Origin: Lacibacter luteus
GTDB lineage: Bacteria; Bacteroidota; Bacteroidia; Chitinophagales; Chitinophagaceae
Direction of reading: 5' to 3'
NCBI RefSeq assembly: GCF_004118265.1
Contig: NZ_SDHW01000008.1
Span: 184,391-248,390, forward strand
DNA: 64,000 nucleotides
The first letter of the stretch is position 1, and every line of letters begins with the position of its first letter. The translations under genes and the position numbers were made by a program. Below, piece by piece: positions 48,768-59,195 of the stretch. The notes beneath the pieces are model-generated. The model ran no database searches and was not told the origin of the DNA. It saw only the letters and a program-made list of their open reading frames with translations.

Positions 48768-49811
48768 ATGGCCTTTTCAAATGAGTATTACGAACATCTG
48801 TCCTTGGAGGAATTGGTGCAGGATGATTTTTTCATTACAAGCGTAAAGCAACCCAATGAAAAAACAAAAACATTCTGGGCAGGGTTTGTACTGCAATACC
48901 CACAACGGAAGAACGATGTGGATGCAGCAATGCAGTTTGTAAAGAGCCTGGAGTTTGAGCAGGATGTTGCTGAGCAAGGAGTGAAAGAAAAACTTTGGCA
49001 GGCAATTACTGCACAGGCTGCTACAGAACCGAAGGTCGTATCAATGATCAACCGGAAACGATGGATGTGGGCGGCTGCAGCAATCATAGGTGTTTTATTC
49101 GTGTCGGCTGCATGGCTGTTGATACAGAAAAGTTCTTTTACAACCTTCACGGCACAATATGGCGAGGTGAAGCAGTTAGTGTTGCCCGATCAATCGGTTG
49201 TAACACTCAATGCCAACTCTGAGCTTGAATTTAAAAAGCAATGGAAAGAAGGCGAAGTAAGGGAAGTATGGTTAACAGGTGAAGCATTTTTTGATGTAAA
49301 GCATTTACATCAAGAAGGTAACCTTGTAAAAGAATCGGATCGTTTCCTGGTACATGTTGGCGACATGACGGTGGAAGTACTTGGAACCAGTTTTAATGTT
49401 AGTGCCCGTAAAGCAGAAACAAAAGTGGTGCTGCAAACAGGTAAAGTAAGAGTTGATTTTAAAAATAAGAAGAGTGAGAGTATGCTGATGGAACCGGGTG
49501 ATCTTGTGAAATACAACCAATCAACTAAACAGGTTGTAAAAGAAAAGACCGATACCATAAGCACAGTGGCATGGAAGAAAAAAGAACTGATGTTAAACAA
49601 CACATCTGTTCAGGACATCATCAACAGTATTGAAAATAATTTTGGTTATAAGGTAGAAGTGGCCGATCCGGCAATATTAACAAGGAAACTGGCTATAACA
49701 GGTAACACTGCTACCATCTCGTTGGAAAACGAACAAACATTATTCGAAATTTTGGAAGTGAGCCTGAACGTTGAAATAACAAAAAGCAACGATACACTGT
49801 ATATCAAATAG
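48768..49811 (+). CDS. FecR-family anti-sigma factor
   Basis: A 347-residue inner-membrane anti-sigma factor. The cytoplasmic N-terminal part (1-95) is followed by one transmembrane helix (about 99-119, WMWAAAAIIGVLFVSAAWLL). The periplasmic FecR domain (about 125-235) has VKQLVLPDQSVVTLNANSEL, EVWLTGEAFFDVKH and VEVLGTSFNVSA. A DUF4974-type C-terminal domain (about 270-345) has LMLNNTSVQDIINSIENNFG. It is expected to hold the sigma factor inactive until the SusC-type receptor signals. It heads the operon that includes susC and susD. Confidence 0.95.
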   Translation: MAFSNEYYEHLSLEELVQDDFFITSVKQPNEKTKTFWAGFVLQYPQRKNDVDAAMQFVKSLEFEQDVAEQGVKEKLWQAITAQAATEPKVVSMINRKRWMWAAAAIIGVLFVSAAWLLIQKSSFTTFTAQYGEVKQLVLPDQSVVTLNANSELEFKKQWKEGEVREVWLTGEAFFDVKHLHQEGNLVKESDRFLVHVGDMTVEVLGTSFNVSARKAETKVVLQTGKVRVDFKNKKSESMLMEPGDLVKYNQSTKQVVKEKTDTISTVAWKKKELMLNNTSVQDIINSIENNFGYKVEVADPAILTRKLAITGNTATISLENEQTLFEILEVSLNVEITKSNDTLYIK

Positions 49812-49863
49812 AGGATCAGTTACAGAAGGTATCATTTAACGTTTACCAAAAACACAACTGCAA

Positions 49864-52800
49864 ATGAGAAAAATTTTGCAACGGACATTTCCGTTGATGA
49901 CCATCTTATGCTCGGCATTGATTGCAACAGCCCCGGCTTACCAGTTGCATGCTGCGCCCGCTGAATATGATTTCTTTCAGCAGGAAGCACCGTTAAAAAC
50001 TTTGTTGAAACAGATAGGAGCACATTATAAAGTGGCTATTCTTTTTGAAGAAAGTCTTGTGCAGGGCAAATCATCTTCTTACAAATTCAATCCGAAAGGA
50101 ACCACACTTGCACAATCATTAAATGAATTGCTTAGTCCTCTTGGATTAAAAGCACACAAGGTTGACGAACAGAATTATGTAGTAGTTGCGGTATCAAAAA
50201 AACCAACAACAACTTCTGCACCACAAAACAAACCAGAAGAAACAAACAATAACCAGGAAGCAGTAACGCCTCCAACAGTTATTGCAACAGAAACAAGACC
50301 TGAAACTGTTTATGTACCTGTTACAGGAAAAGAAACAACTGCAACAATGGTAAAAGGCCGTGTGGTAAATACACAAGGCGAAGAACCAGTACCTGCTGCA
50401 ACAATTACGATCAAAGGAACCAAGATAGCCACCACATCAGATGCGGATGGCTATTTTTCTATACAGTTACCTGGTGCACGTGGCATGCTCAACATCAGTC
50501 ATGTAAATTATAATGCAATTGATATTCCGGCTGATACACGCAACAATATGCTTATCCGTATTTCAAGTAAGGATAAGCAGTTAAGCGAGGTGGTAGTATT
50601 GGGAACATTTAAACGTCCCAAAGAAAGTTTTACAGGATCTGCCACTACAATCACTGGCGATCAGATCCGCCAGGTAAACAGCATCAGTGCATTGGATGCA
50701 ATTAAATTATTTGAACCATCCATCCGTATTCCGGATAACATGTCGTTCGGTAGCGATCCCAATCGTTTACCCAATATTACATTGCGTGGTACTAACAATT
50801 TTCCACAGCAATCAGTCAATACATCTGTACCAACATCCGGTGCCGATTTCATGGCTACGTATGCAACAAACCCAAGTCAACCTTTATTTATTCTGGATGG
50901 TATTGAAGTAAGTATTCAGAAGATCTATGATCTGGATATGAACCGCATTGCCACGTTCACCATTTTAAAAGATGCAGCAGCAACATCCGTGTATGGAAGT
51001 CGTGCTGCCAATGGTGTGATAGTGGTTGATACCAAACAACCCGAAGCAGGTAAACTTCGCCTCAGCTATAGTGGTATGATGCAGGTAACAGGTCCTGATC
51101 TTACCGTTTATGATTTGACCAATGCAGAAGAAAAACTGGAAGTAGAACGTTTGGCTGGTTTGTTCACTACGTATTCAAGTGGCATTCGTCCTGATGCAGA
51201 TGCGGTGTTGCGTACCCGTTATGCTAACCGTCTTGCAGCAGTGCAAAGAGGAGTAAATACTTATTGGTTATCGCAACCGGTGCGTACAGGTTTTGGTCAA
51301 CGTCATTCGATTTTTCTTGAAGGTGGCGAAAAAAATTTCCGTTACGGTCTTGATCTTGGATACAATGCTGTGGCAGGTGTAATGAAAAATAGTGGAAGGC
51401 AAACCTACAGCGGTGCAATGAATTTTGTATACACAAATAAAGGCATCCAGGTAAAGAATGTATTGTCGGTAATGTTTAACAATGCAAGGAATTCCAACTA
51501 TGGTTCTTTTGCTGATTATGCAAGACAAAATCCATACTGGAGTCCTTATGATGCGAATGGTGATTATGTAAAAGTGCTGGAAGTTTCTATCGACGCACTT
51601 GGACAAGGCCCTTCCAATTATTACAACCCTTTATACAATACAACGCTTAACACAGTTGACAAGTCAGGATATTCAACCATCATGAACCAGTCTTCTCTTG
51701 TCTGGACAATGGGAAGAGGATTTCGCTTATCAGGACGGTTAGGTATTACACAACAGAAAGATGAAAGCGATGTGTTTCTTCCTTCGCAACACACTTCGTT
51801 TGCAACGCAAACCGACATTACCAAAAAAGGAAGCTATACAAAAGGTAGCGGAAAGTTTTTTTCGTATGATGGTAATCTGCAACTTGATTACAGCAAGCGA
51901 TTTGGCAAACACCAGATATTTAATACCACGGCAGTTAACGTAGCGCAAACAGCAAGCAGTTTTGTATCCATTTATGTAGAAGGGTTTCCTAATCAGCGTT
52001 TAGATGAGATCGGGTTTGGTAATGCCTATCCGCAAAACTCAAGACCGGGCAACAGGAATTCTATTTCACGACGTTTTTCCAGTTTCAATAACCTGAGTTA
52101 TAATTATGAAGGCCGTTTCCAGGCAGAAGTGAATGTGAGCATCGATGGTTCATCACAGTTTGGTATCAACAACAGCTTTGCACCTTTCTGGAGTTTTGGT
52201 GGAAGCTGGAACCTGCACAACGAAAAGTTTTTCAAGCAACATAAATTCATCAGCCAGTTCCGCATACGTGGTACAATGGGTTCAGTAGGTGATAGCCGCT
52301 TTCCTCCTTACTTAGGTATCACTACCTATCGTTACTATACCGATCAGGCAATGCGTGGTCAGTTAGGTGCAACGCTTATTGGTTATGGTAATCCTAACCT
52401 GCAATGGCAGCAAACCATTAAACGCAATGCAGGTGTTGATCTTTCTATTTTACAGAATCGCATTAACCTCGGCTTTGAATTATACAATGAGTTAACACAA
52501 AGTCTCATTCTTGATGTAAACACTGCACCATCTGTTGGTGTTACCAGCTATCGTGAAAATGTTGGTAAGCTCGAAAACAAAGGCTACGAGTTCAGAGCAA
52601 ATGCTGTAGTTCTCAGCAAACCTGAAAAGCGTATGAATTGGACAGTGTTTGTAAACGGTAGTCACAACGATAACCGCATTAAAGAACTTTCAAACCAGTT
52701 AAAGAAACAAAACGAACTGAATGATAAAGCAGATCAAACACGTCCGCAAAACAAGTATGAAGTTGGTAGAAGTGTTAATGCCATTTGGGCTGTACGTTCA

Positions 52801-53373
52801 TTGGGTATCGATCCAAGTAATGGTCGTGAAGTATATCTCAATCGTTTCGACAGTATTACTTATATATGGGATGTAAAAGATAAAGTGATTGTTGGCGATG
52901 CTGTATCGAAGCTGCGTGGAAACTTCGGTACAAGTTTTATGTGGAAAGGATTTACAGTTGGGTTCTACTTCAGTTACGAACTGGGTGGTGTAATGTATAA
53001 CCAAACACTGGCCGACAGAGTAGAAGATGCCAATCTTACTTACAATGTTGACCGTCGTGTTTTACTCGGACGTTGGAAAGCTCCCGGCGATGTTACTTAT
53101 TTTAAAGGACTGGCCGATGAGAACGGACGTACCGTTTCTAGTAAAACTAACGCTACATCACGTTTTGTGCAAAAGAGTAACTATATCAATGCAGAGAGTG
53201 TTACACTCAGTTATCAGTTGCCCGAAAAACTCAATAAGCAGTTAAAGCTGAATAACACACGTATCAATTTTACTGTAAATGATATTCAGCGCTGGTCGTC
53301 TATTGAAATAGAGAGGGGAACACAATATCCATTTGCAAGAAACTTTACCGTAAACATCAGTACACAGTTTTAA
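49864..53373 (+). CDS. SusC/RagA-type TonB-linked outer-membrane protein with STN domain
   Basis: A 1,169-residue TonB-dependent transporter. Signal peptide (about 1-30), then a secretin/TonB short N-terminal (STN) domain (about 38-112, LKTLLKQIGAHYKVAILFEE), which in such systems talks to FecR. A low-complexity Thr/Pro/Asn linker (about 113-160) precedes a carboxypeptidase-regulatory-like domain (about 164-240, VKGRVVNTQGEEPVPAA). The plug follows (from about 250, LSEVVVLGTF; DMNRIATFTILKDAAATSVYGSRAANGVIVV), then a long beta-barrel ending in FTVNISTQF. It imports a large ligand together with the SusD-like lipoprotein; the substrate is unknown. Confidence 0.97.
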   Translation: MRKILQRTFPLMTILCSALIATAPAYQLHAAPAEYDFFQQEAPLKTLLKQIGAHYKVAILFEESLVQGKSSSYKFNPKGTTLAQSLNELLSPLGLKAHKVDEQNYVVVAVSKKPTTTSAPQNKPEETNNNQEAVTPPTVIATETRPETVYVPVTGKETTATMVKGRVVNTQGEEPVPAATITIKGTKIATTSDADGYFSIQLPGARGMLNISHVNYNAIDIPADTRNNMLIRISSKDKQLSEVVVLGTFKRPKESFTGSATTITGDQIRQVNSISALDAIKLFEPSIRIPDNMSFGSDPNRLPNITLRGTNNFPQQSVNTSVPTSGADFMATYATNPSQPLFILDGIEVSIQKIYDLDMNRIATFTILKDAAATSVYGSRAANGVIVVDTKQPEAGKLRLSYSGMMQVTGPDLTVYDLTNAEEKLEVERLAGLFTTYSSGIRPDADAVLRTRYANRLAAVQRGVNTYWLSQPVRTGFGQRHSIFLEGGEKNFRYGLDLGYNAVAGVMKNSGRQTYSGAMNFVYTNKGIQVKNVLSVMFNNARNSNYGSFADYARQNPYWSPYDANGDYVKVLEVSIDALGQGPSNYYNPLYNTTLNTVDKSGYSTIMNQSSLVWTMGRGFRLSGRLGITQQKDESDVFLPSQHTSFATQTDITKKGSYTKGSGKFFSYDGNLQLDYSKRFGKHQIFNTTAVNVAQTASSFVSIYVEGFPNQRLDEIGFGNAYPQNSRPGNRNSISRRFSSFNNLSYNYEGRFQAEVNVSIDGSSQFGINNSFAPFWSFGGSWNLHNEKFFKQHKFISQFRIRGTMGSVGDSRFPPYLGITTYRYYTDQAMRGQLGATLIGYGNPNLQWQQTIKRNAGVDLSILQNRINLGFELYNELTQSLILDVNTAPSVGVTSYRENVGKLENKGYEFRANAVVLSKPEKRMNWTVFVNGSHNDNRIKELSNQLKKQNELNDKADQTRPQNKYEVGRSVNAIWAVRSLGIDPSNGREVYLNRFDSITYIWDVKDKVIVGDAVSKLRGNFGTSFMWKGFTVGFYFSYELGGVMYNQTLADRVEDANLTYNVDRRVLLGRWKAPGDVTYFKGLADENGRTVSSKTNATSRFVQKSNYINAESVTLSYQLPEKLNKQLKLNNTRINFTVNDIQRWSSIEIERGTQYPFARNFTVNISTQF

Positions 53374-53391
53374 TCAATAACGAGAAACAAG

Positions 53392-54816
53392 ATGAAAGCA
53401 ACATATTTTATTTCTGCAATACTGGTGACGTTGCTCTTTGCAACGACCGGCTGTAAAAAGTGGCTCGATGTAAGCCCGAAGACAGAGATCAGGGAACAGA
53501 TCCTCTTCAGCGATGAACAGGGATTTAAAGATGCAATGATCGGCACATACACTTTAATGGGCGGCGCCAGTACTTACGGCACCAATCTTACAATGGGTGT
53601 GCTCGATGGTATGGGGCAGCGTTACAATACTGTTTCAGCCACAACACATGCTTATTATTATCCTGCCCGTTACGATTATACAAACACCGCATCAAAAAAC
53701 TATATCAATGCTATTTGGGGTGGTTTGTACACTGCAGTTGCCAATGTAAACAACATTTTACTGCAGGCCGATGCAAAGAAACAGGTATTCAGGGGGAATA
53801 ATTATAACCAGGTAAAAGGTGAGGCGTTGGCATTACGTGCATTTCTTCATTTCGATCTCCTGCGTTTGTACGGAGTAGCGCCGGTGGTTGATCCAAATCG
53901 CAAGGCCATCCCTTATGTAACAAGTTTCGGTGTGAAAGTTTATCCATTGTTGACAGTAAATGAAGTGATTGACAGTTGTTTGAAAGATCTTTCCACAGCA
54001 GAACAATTATTGAGTTCAGATAAAACAGTTCGTCTTGATTATGTAAACGATCCTTTTCTTTCTTACACACGCAATCACATGAACTATTGGGCGGTGAAGG
54101 GATTACAGGCTCGCATTTATTTATACCGAGGCGATAAAACAAATGCATTGGCTGCTGCATTGGAAGTGATCAATAACCAGGCAACTTATTTTCCGTTTGT
54201 TAATTCAACTGCCGTAACAGCAAGTACGAATCGTGACCGGACTTTCAGCACAGAACATCTCTTTGCCCTGCATGTGTTTAAGTTGAAAGATATTACTGAC
54301 GCACTAACCAAAACATCAGTGGTCAATGGTGTGCCAACGCTTGCCCATACTACTGCAACCATTCAAAGTGTTTATGAGTTTAGTTCAGGAGGGAGTTCTG
54401 ACCTGCGTTATGCAAATCTTTTCACACCTTATACTACCTCTTCTTCCTGTAACAAATACTGGCAGGATGATGTTGTGTCTGAACAGTACAAAGGAAATGT
54501 TCCGTTAATACGTTTAAGTGAAGTGTTCTACATAGCTGCAGAAGCTGCTGCTACACCTGCTGATGGTGTGAATTATCTTAACGCTGTACGTGTAAAACGT
54601 GGGTTGGTTGCATTGGCTTCCACCATCAGTGATGCAGTATTGCAAACAGAAATATTGAAAGAATATAAAAAGGAGTTTTATGCTGAAGGTCAACTTTTTT
54701 ATTATTTCAAACGCCGCAATGCCGCACGTGTAGATGGTATTACCGTTAACATGACGGATGCTACCTACACATTTCCTTTACCCGAAGATGAAATTGAATT
54801 TGGTCAACGATTCTAA
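53392..54816 (+). CDS. SusD/RagB-type surface lipoprotein
   Basis: A 474-residue lipoprotein with lipobox TTGC (Cys21), followed by the usual KKWLDVSPKTEI. SusD hallmarks are the N-terminal helical bundle (NNILLQADAKKQVF, KGEALALRAFLHFDLLRLYG), the middle VKGLQARIYLYRGDKTNAL and the terminal YTFPLPEDEIEFG. It caps the SusC pore and binds the ligand. It starts 18 bases after susC in the same operon. Confidence 0.97.
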   Translation: MKATYFISAILVTLLFATTGCKKWLDVSPKTEIREQILFSDEQGFKDAMIGTYTLMGGASTYGTNLTMGVLDGMGQRYNTVSATTHAYYYPARYDYTNTASKNYINAIWGGLYTAVANVNNILLQADAKKQVFRGNNYNQVKGEALALRAFLHFDLLRLYGVAPVVDPNRKAIPYVTSFGVKVYPLLTVNEVIDSCLKDLSTAEQLLSSDKTVRLDYVNDPFLSYTRNHMNYWAVKGLQARIYLYRGDKTNALAAALEVINNQATYFPFVNSTAVTASTNRDRTFSTEHLFALHVFKLKDITDALTKTSVVNGVPTLAHTTATIQSVYEFSSGGSSDLRYANLFTPYTTSSSCNKYWQDDVVSEQYKGNVPLIRLSEVFYIAAEAAATPADGVNYLNAVRVKRGLVALASTISDAVLQTEILKEYKKEFYAEGQLFYYFKRRNAARVDGITVNMTDATYTFPLPEDEIEFGQRF

Positions 54817-54834
54817 ACCCAAAACCAACAACGC

Positions 54835-55587
54835 ATGTTGAAGAATATACAATCCTTGTTTTTGATCATCATCATTTTAGCAGCAGCATCAGCCTGCAAA
54901 AAAAGTGAGCTGACGAAATATGAGCTTGCTGATATGATCTACATCTACAAAGAAGCTTACAATGCTAAAAAAGACAGTGCTCTTTGCTCCTTTGCTGTAA
55001 AGTCGAACAGTTTGCTGGTAGATACCGTGAAAGTATCGGTACGCATCATGGGGCTTGCAAAAAATTACGACCGTGAAGTGAAGCTGGAAGCAATTGATAC
55101 TGCAACAACAGCTGTAGCCGGAGTTCACTATAAGTTTCTTCCGTATGTGATCAAAGCAGGTGCATACAACGCCGATCTGCCGATAGTGATCAACCGTACT
55201 GCTGATATGAAAACACAAGGTTTCACCTTAACAGTTAAAGTAGCAGAATCGAAAGATTTTAAACCGGGTGTTCCTAATTCAGCAGTGGCTGGAAATTTTG
55301 CAGGCGCATCTCTCCGCTATTTTATCCGCATGAATGATTTCCTGACCAAGCCATCCAACTGGGATGCGCAGTTGAATACTTATTTCGGTGCGTACAGCCA
55401 GGTGAAATTCAGATTCATAATTGATATGACGGGCATTACTGAGTTTGCAATAGGAGCAGCACCATTAATGTCGTTTGGAGAAATTACTTACTACAAAGCA
55501 TTCCTTAAAAGTAAACTAACGGAATATGTAGCGGCAAATGGGCCGCTGATAGATGAGAATGGTGGAGTGGTAACATTCCCGAACTAA
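54835..55587 (+). CDS. DUF4843-family lipoprotein
   Basis: A 250-residue lipoprotein (lipobox ASAC, Cys21) that matches DUF4843: a short N-terminal strand YIYKEA, then a beta-domain with VDTVKVSVRIMGLAKNYDREV, AVAGVHYKFLPYVIKAG and DLPIVINRTADMKTQGFTLTVKV. These proteins are recurrent fourth genes in one class of SusCD loci and are presumed to sit on the cell surface near SusCD; exact role unknown. It follows susD by 18 bases. Confidence 0.85.
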   Translation: MLKNIQSLFLIIIILAAASACKKSELTKYELADMIYIYKEAYNAKKDSALCSFAVKSNSLLVDTVKVSVRIMGLAKNYDREVKLEAIDTATTAVAGVHYKFLPYVIKAGAYNADLPIVINRTADMKTQGFTLTVKVAESKDFKPGVPNSAVAGNFAGASLRYFIRMNDFLTKPSNWDAQLNTYFGAYSQVKFRFIIDMTGITEFAIGAAPLMSFGEITYYKAFLKSKLTEYVAANGPLIDENGGVVTFPN

Positions 55588-55627
55588 ATAGCAAAACGAA
55601 ACCTTAACTAATTTCTATACCAACCAA

Positions 55628-57088
55628 ATGTGTACGATGAAAAAAGCATTGATCCATCAACTCTTTACAATACTGCTTACGGCAGTTGTAGTTACGGGTT
55701 GTTATAAAGATAAAGGCAACTATGATTACAAAGAACTCAACAAAGTAACAATCGAAGCAGATGTTACCGGTGCAGTATCGGTATTGTTACAGGATACATT
55801 AACCATCAATACAACGATTACCGAAACAATACCATCAACAGGCGGGTATGATTATGAATGGGTGCTATACCAGAATATTGGAGCGCCGATTACACGCTGG
55901 GCACTTGCTACAACCAAAAATCTGAAAGCCCAGATCACACAAACTCCGGGCACCTACAAGTTGGATTATTTTATGAAAGACAAGGCATCCGGTATCAGTT
56001 ATCTGAAATCGTTTACCATCAACATTGTTGGTAAGTTCAATGAAGGCTGGTTGGTGATTGAAGAAGAAGGTGGGGCTTGTGATCTTTCAATGATTGCTCC
56101 TAACGATGCGATCTTTCGTGCCATTTATTCGTCTGCTAACAAAAATCATTTTTTACCGGTAGGTTCACATCGTGTAACTGTTGTAAGAGATCGTTTGGGT
56201 GTGCAGAAAGTATATGTGCTTTCGCCCAATGAATTTACACAGCCTTACTTTGTTGATTTTTTGAAAGTAGGTTCATTTAACGATCAGTTCTGGGGACCAC
56301 CTTCTATAAAAAAACCGCAGGAGTATTTTATAGAAGGAAGCTCTAATGAAGTGATGCTGAATAACGGTTATCCGTTTGGTATGACAACGATGGTGCCTGC
56401 GCCTTATAAACTGAATCTGCAGGCTCCGGGTACCTGGGATCTTGAGCCATACAGTATTTACACTACTAGCAGTGGTTTTGTTTTTTACGATAAATTGTCA
56501 CAACGTTTTTATAAGTACAATCTTACCGATCTTTTTCCCTTTGCTGCGCCGCCATCGAGTGCTGTGTTTAATGTAAACAATGTAGGAAAGAAGATGTTGT
56601 TTGCAGGAGCAGGTACAGGTCAGCTATACAATTGTATTTTCAAAAACAACAACGATGATTCGGTGTTTGCATTTACAATGAACCCATCATTAACAAATCC
56701 GGCGATTGATACAGCTTTTATTCCTGCGGCAAATGCACCGGGATTAGTTAATGCAACAAAATTCATCAGCAGTAAACTGTTGCCACATGTGTATTATGTA
56801 AATGGCAATCAATTGTACCTGCTCGATATTCCTGCACGCAGGGCAAGAGTTGTGTTTACATTCCCTGCAGGCACAGAAGTAGCCAGTATGAAACTACATG
56901 TTAACCTGAAAAATGGAAGCGATGTGTACCAGAACAAACAGATTGCAGTAGCAGCTAACGAAGGCAGCAATGGTAAAGTGTATTTGTTTACCATTGAAGC
57001 AACAGGCGATTTTACCGGCAATACATATCGTAAACTATATACCGGCTTTGCAAAACTGAATGATATTGCATTGAAGTGGGCACCGTAA
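55628..57088 (+). CDS. PKD-like family lipoprotein
   Basis: A 486-residue lipoprotein (lipobox VTGC). An alternative start at 55637 (MKKALIHQL) is equally likely. The N-terminal part is PKD-like (NYDYKELNKVTIEADV, GYDYEWVLYQ), and the rest resembles a beta-propeller (GWLVIEEEGG, KVYVLSPNEF, SSGFVFYDKLSQRFYKYNL, KVYLFTIEATGDF). It is common in loci with DUF4843 proteins. It ends the SusCD operon at a strong terminator; presumed surface-exposed and of unknown function. Confidence 0.85.
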   Translation: MCTMKKALIHQLFTILLTAVVVTGCYKDKGNYDYKELNKVTIEADVTGAVSVLLQDTLTINTTITETIPSTGGYDYEWVLYQNIGAPITRWALATTKNLKAQITQTPGTYKLDYFMKDKASGISYLKSFTINIVGKFNEGWLVIEEEGGACDLSMIAPNDAIFRAIYSSANKNHFLPVGSHRVTVVRDRLGVQKVYVLSPNEFTQPYFVDFLKVGSFNDQFWGPPSIKKPQEYFIEGSSNEVMLNNGYPFGMTTMVPAPYKLNLQAPGTWDLEPYSIYTTSSGFVFYDKLSQRFYKYNLTDLFPFAAPPSSAVFNVNNVGKKMLFAGAGTGQLYNCIFKNNNDDSVFAFTMNPSLTNPAIDTAFIPAANAPGLVNATKFISSKLLPHVYYVNGNQLYLLDIPARRARVVFTFPAGTEVASMKLHVNLKNGSDVYQNKQIAVAANEGSNGKVYLFTIEATGDFTGNTYRKLYTGFAKLNDIALKWAP

Positions 57089-57110
57089 AAAACTAAGTGT
57101 ACTGATAGTA

Positions 57111-57140
57111 AAAGGCTCACTAAAGCAGTGAGCCTTTTTT
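57111..57140 (+). terminator. terminator of the SusCD operon
   Basis: An 11-bp stem, AAAGGCTCACT with AGTGAGCCTTT, has a 5-base loop and a T-run. It separates the SusCD operon from the thioredoxin cassette. Confidence 0.9.
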
Positions 57141-57181
57141 CAAACCGAAATATCGCCATTCATCAACCTTCTGTTTAAGCG

Positions 57182-57210
57182 TGGGGCAAAAACAATTTTC
57201 TATCCGTCTT
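57182..57210 (+). promoter_or_regulatory. predicted ECF promoter of the first thioredoxin-like gene
   Basis: TGGGGCAAA (57182-57190), 14 bases, CGTCTT (57205-57210), ending 20 bases before the ATG at 57231. The spacing equals that of the fecR and 60377 copies. Confidence 0.72.
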
Positions 57211-57230
57211 CAATAACAAATCAATTTGCA

Positions 57231-58400
57231 ATGAAGTATTGTTTACTGTTGATCCTTTTTTCTATTACTACACAACTGAATGCACAAACAGCCGACAGTC
57301 TTGTCATAAGCGGCATCCTAAAGGGGCAGGGCAATGAAAAGATTGGGTTGAGTTTTCCCGATGAAAATGGTAAACAACAATACTATTCTGCAACGGCAGA
57401 GAACGATCGTTTCAGTTTTAAAGTGAAGAAGCAATTGCAACCGGTGGTGGCTCGTTTCAGCAGCAGCCGTTCACAGCAATCCCGTTCTGTTGATGGCAAA
57501 CCAAGCGGCAACCCGGCGCCAACGCTTGAGTTTTTTGTGTCAGATGCAGCGATTATTATTGATGGTTCTGTAGAAGAATTGTTTGCAGCAATGGTAAAAG
57601 GAGGAAAAGAGAATGATGAGTTTTTATCCTATCGCAAAACAGTTGCAAAGTGGGAGATAAGAAAATGGGAAATACTCAACAGTTTTTATAAGCCGGAAAT
57701 AGCAAACGACAGCAGCCTTCGTAATAAGCTGATGGCGGAAGGGATAAAAAACAGTAAGCAACAAACAGAAGCGCAAAAACAATTCATAAAAGAACATCCA
57801 TCTGCATTCGGCAGTTTGTTTTTACTGAGCCGCATGGAAAACCTGTACACCGCTGCTGATTACGAAACGGCGTTCAACAATCTTGGTGAGGAATACAAAC
57901 AAACAGCAATGGCAAAACGCATTGCAAAGCGTATTGAATTTTTGTCGCCCACGGCTATAGGTAAACCTGCAGTGCAGTTCATTAAAAAAGATAAGGACGG
58001 AAAGGAAATTGATCTTGCCAATTATAAAGGCAAGGTTGTGCTGCTCGATTTTTGGGGAAGCTGGTGCGGCCCCTGCCGTGCAAGTCACCCGCATTTAAAA
58101 GAGTTGTATGCAAAATACATGAGCAAAGGTTTTGAGATCATTGCTATTGCACAAGAAACAGCAAAAACGGCGGAAGAGCAACGGGAGAAATGGTTAACTG
58201 CTATAGAAAAAGACGGGATCGATTGGGTGCATGTGCTCAACAATGAAGACAAAGCCACACAGGATCTTGTAAAAGAATATCGTGTTACTGCATTCCCTAC
58301 AAAGATCATGTTAGACAAAGACGGAAAAATTCTCTTACGCATTACCGCCAGCGCTACAGATGATATTGATGTAATGCTGGAGAAAATATTTGGAAAGTAA
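57231..58400 (+). CDS. secreted TlpA-like thioredoxin-fold protein (WCGPC)
   Basis: A 389-residue secreted protein with signal peptide 1-19. Residues about 22-130 form a DUF4369-like N-terminal beta domain (LVISGILKGQGNEKIGLSF), then a helical linker, and from about 245 a TlpA/AhpC-type thioredoxin domain. This carries FWGSWCGPCRASHPHL (Cys279, Cys282) and the cis-Pro element TAFPTKIML. It likely reduces or shuffles disulfides in the periplasm or at the envelope. It heads a run of three thioredoxin-fold genes behind the predicted ECF promoter; the next gene starts 12 bases later. Confidence 0.9.
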   Translation: MKYCLLLILFSITTQLNAQTADSLVISGILKGQGNEKIGLSFPDENGKQQYYSATAENDRFSFKVKKQLQPVVARFSSSRSQQSRSVDGKPSGNPAPTLEFFVSDAAIIIDGSVEELFAAMVKGGKENDEFLSYRKTVAKWEIRKWEILNSFYKPEIANDSSLRNKLMAEGIKNSKQQTEAQKQFIKEHPSAFGSLFLLSRMENLYTAADYETAFNNLGEEYKQTAMAKRIAKRIEFLSPTAIGKPAVQFIKKDKDGKEIDLANYKGKVVLLDFWGSWCGPCRASHPHLKELYAKYMSKGFEIIAIAQETAKTAEEQREKWLTAIEKDGIDWVHVLNNEDKATQDLVKEYRVTAFPTKIMLDKDGKILLRITASATDDIDVMLEKIFGK

Positions 58401-58412
58401 TCAACAGAACTT

Positions 58413-59147
58413 ATGAAAAAACAGTTTAGACTCGTTTCGCTACCACAAAAATCAACTGCTTCTCTTATCACGCTGACCATTCTTTTTTTTCTGTCAGGAA
58501 GTTTTATCTCTTCTTGTAAAGCGTTACAGATTAACAGCTATCTAAAATCATTTAGTAAGTATAAAAGCAAGAAGTTTCCTGCTATCCCGCTGTTGGATAC
58601 TGCCGGTAATATCGTGTACCTGAAAAGTTCTTCAAAGTCCATTATGTATGTTGATATGTGGACTAAAAACTGTATTCCTTGTGTTAGTGAATTTAAAAAA
58701 ATGCCTGGGCTCACGCAGCGGTTTAAAGGGCAAAATGTAGAGTTTGTGTATATCTGTAATCAGCCAGCATCGAAAAAGGAGTGGCTGAGTGACATAAAAA
58801 AATATGGCCTTGAGCATGGAACTCATTATTATATCAACGATTCCTTGTACCAAATTTATGAAAAGGACATTCTTAAAGTTGCGGAGGCGTACCCAACCTA
58901 TCACCTGTTAAATACTGAAGGAGAATTTTTAGGATTTGAAATACCTGCTCCATCTGATGGCTTTTTAACAGAGTACATTATCAGCAATGGTCTCAAAAAC
59001 AAAACGGCTAAAGAGTCTGCCAAATACGTTATCCGGGAAACTTCAAAAGAAAATCCTGATCCCGGGTTCACTGATTGGTTCTATCAGCACTATGGAATTT
59101 CCTTCGCTGACTTTAAGTTGAAAAGCCTAAGGAACAATAATGAATAA
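58413..59147 (+). CDS. thioredoxin-fold lipoprotein (CIPC)
   Basis: A 244-residue predicted lipoprotein (hydrophobic LTILFFLSGS and lipobox ISSC, Cys35). The single thioredoxin-like domain has the redox motif TKNCIPCVSEF (Cys87, Cys90), then VEFVYICNQPASKKEW and a cis-Pro-type AYPTYHLLNTEGE. The CIPC dipeptide differs from the CGPC of thioredoxin and suggests a distinct redox potential. It follows the previous gene by 12 bases. Confidence 0.85.
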   Translation: MKKQFRLVSLPQKSTASLITLTILFFLSGSFISSCKALQINSYLKSFSKYKSKKFPAIPLLDTAGNIVYLKSSSKSIMYVDMWTKNCIPCVSEFKKMPGLTQRFKGQNVEFVYICNQPASKKEWLSDIKKYGLEHGTHYYINDSLYQIYEKDILKVAEAYPTYHLLNTEGEFLGFEIPAPSDGFLTEYIISNGLKNKTAKESAKYVIRETSKENPDPGFTDWFYQHYGISFADFKLKSLRNNNE

Positions 59148-59195
59148 TGATGTTACAAATAAAATTATTAAACAAGTAAACAGCAAACAATATAC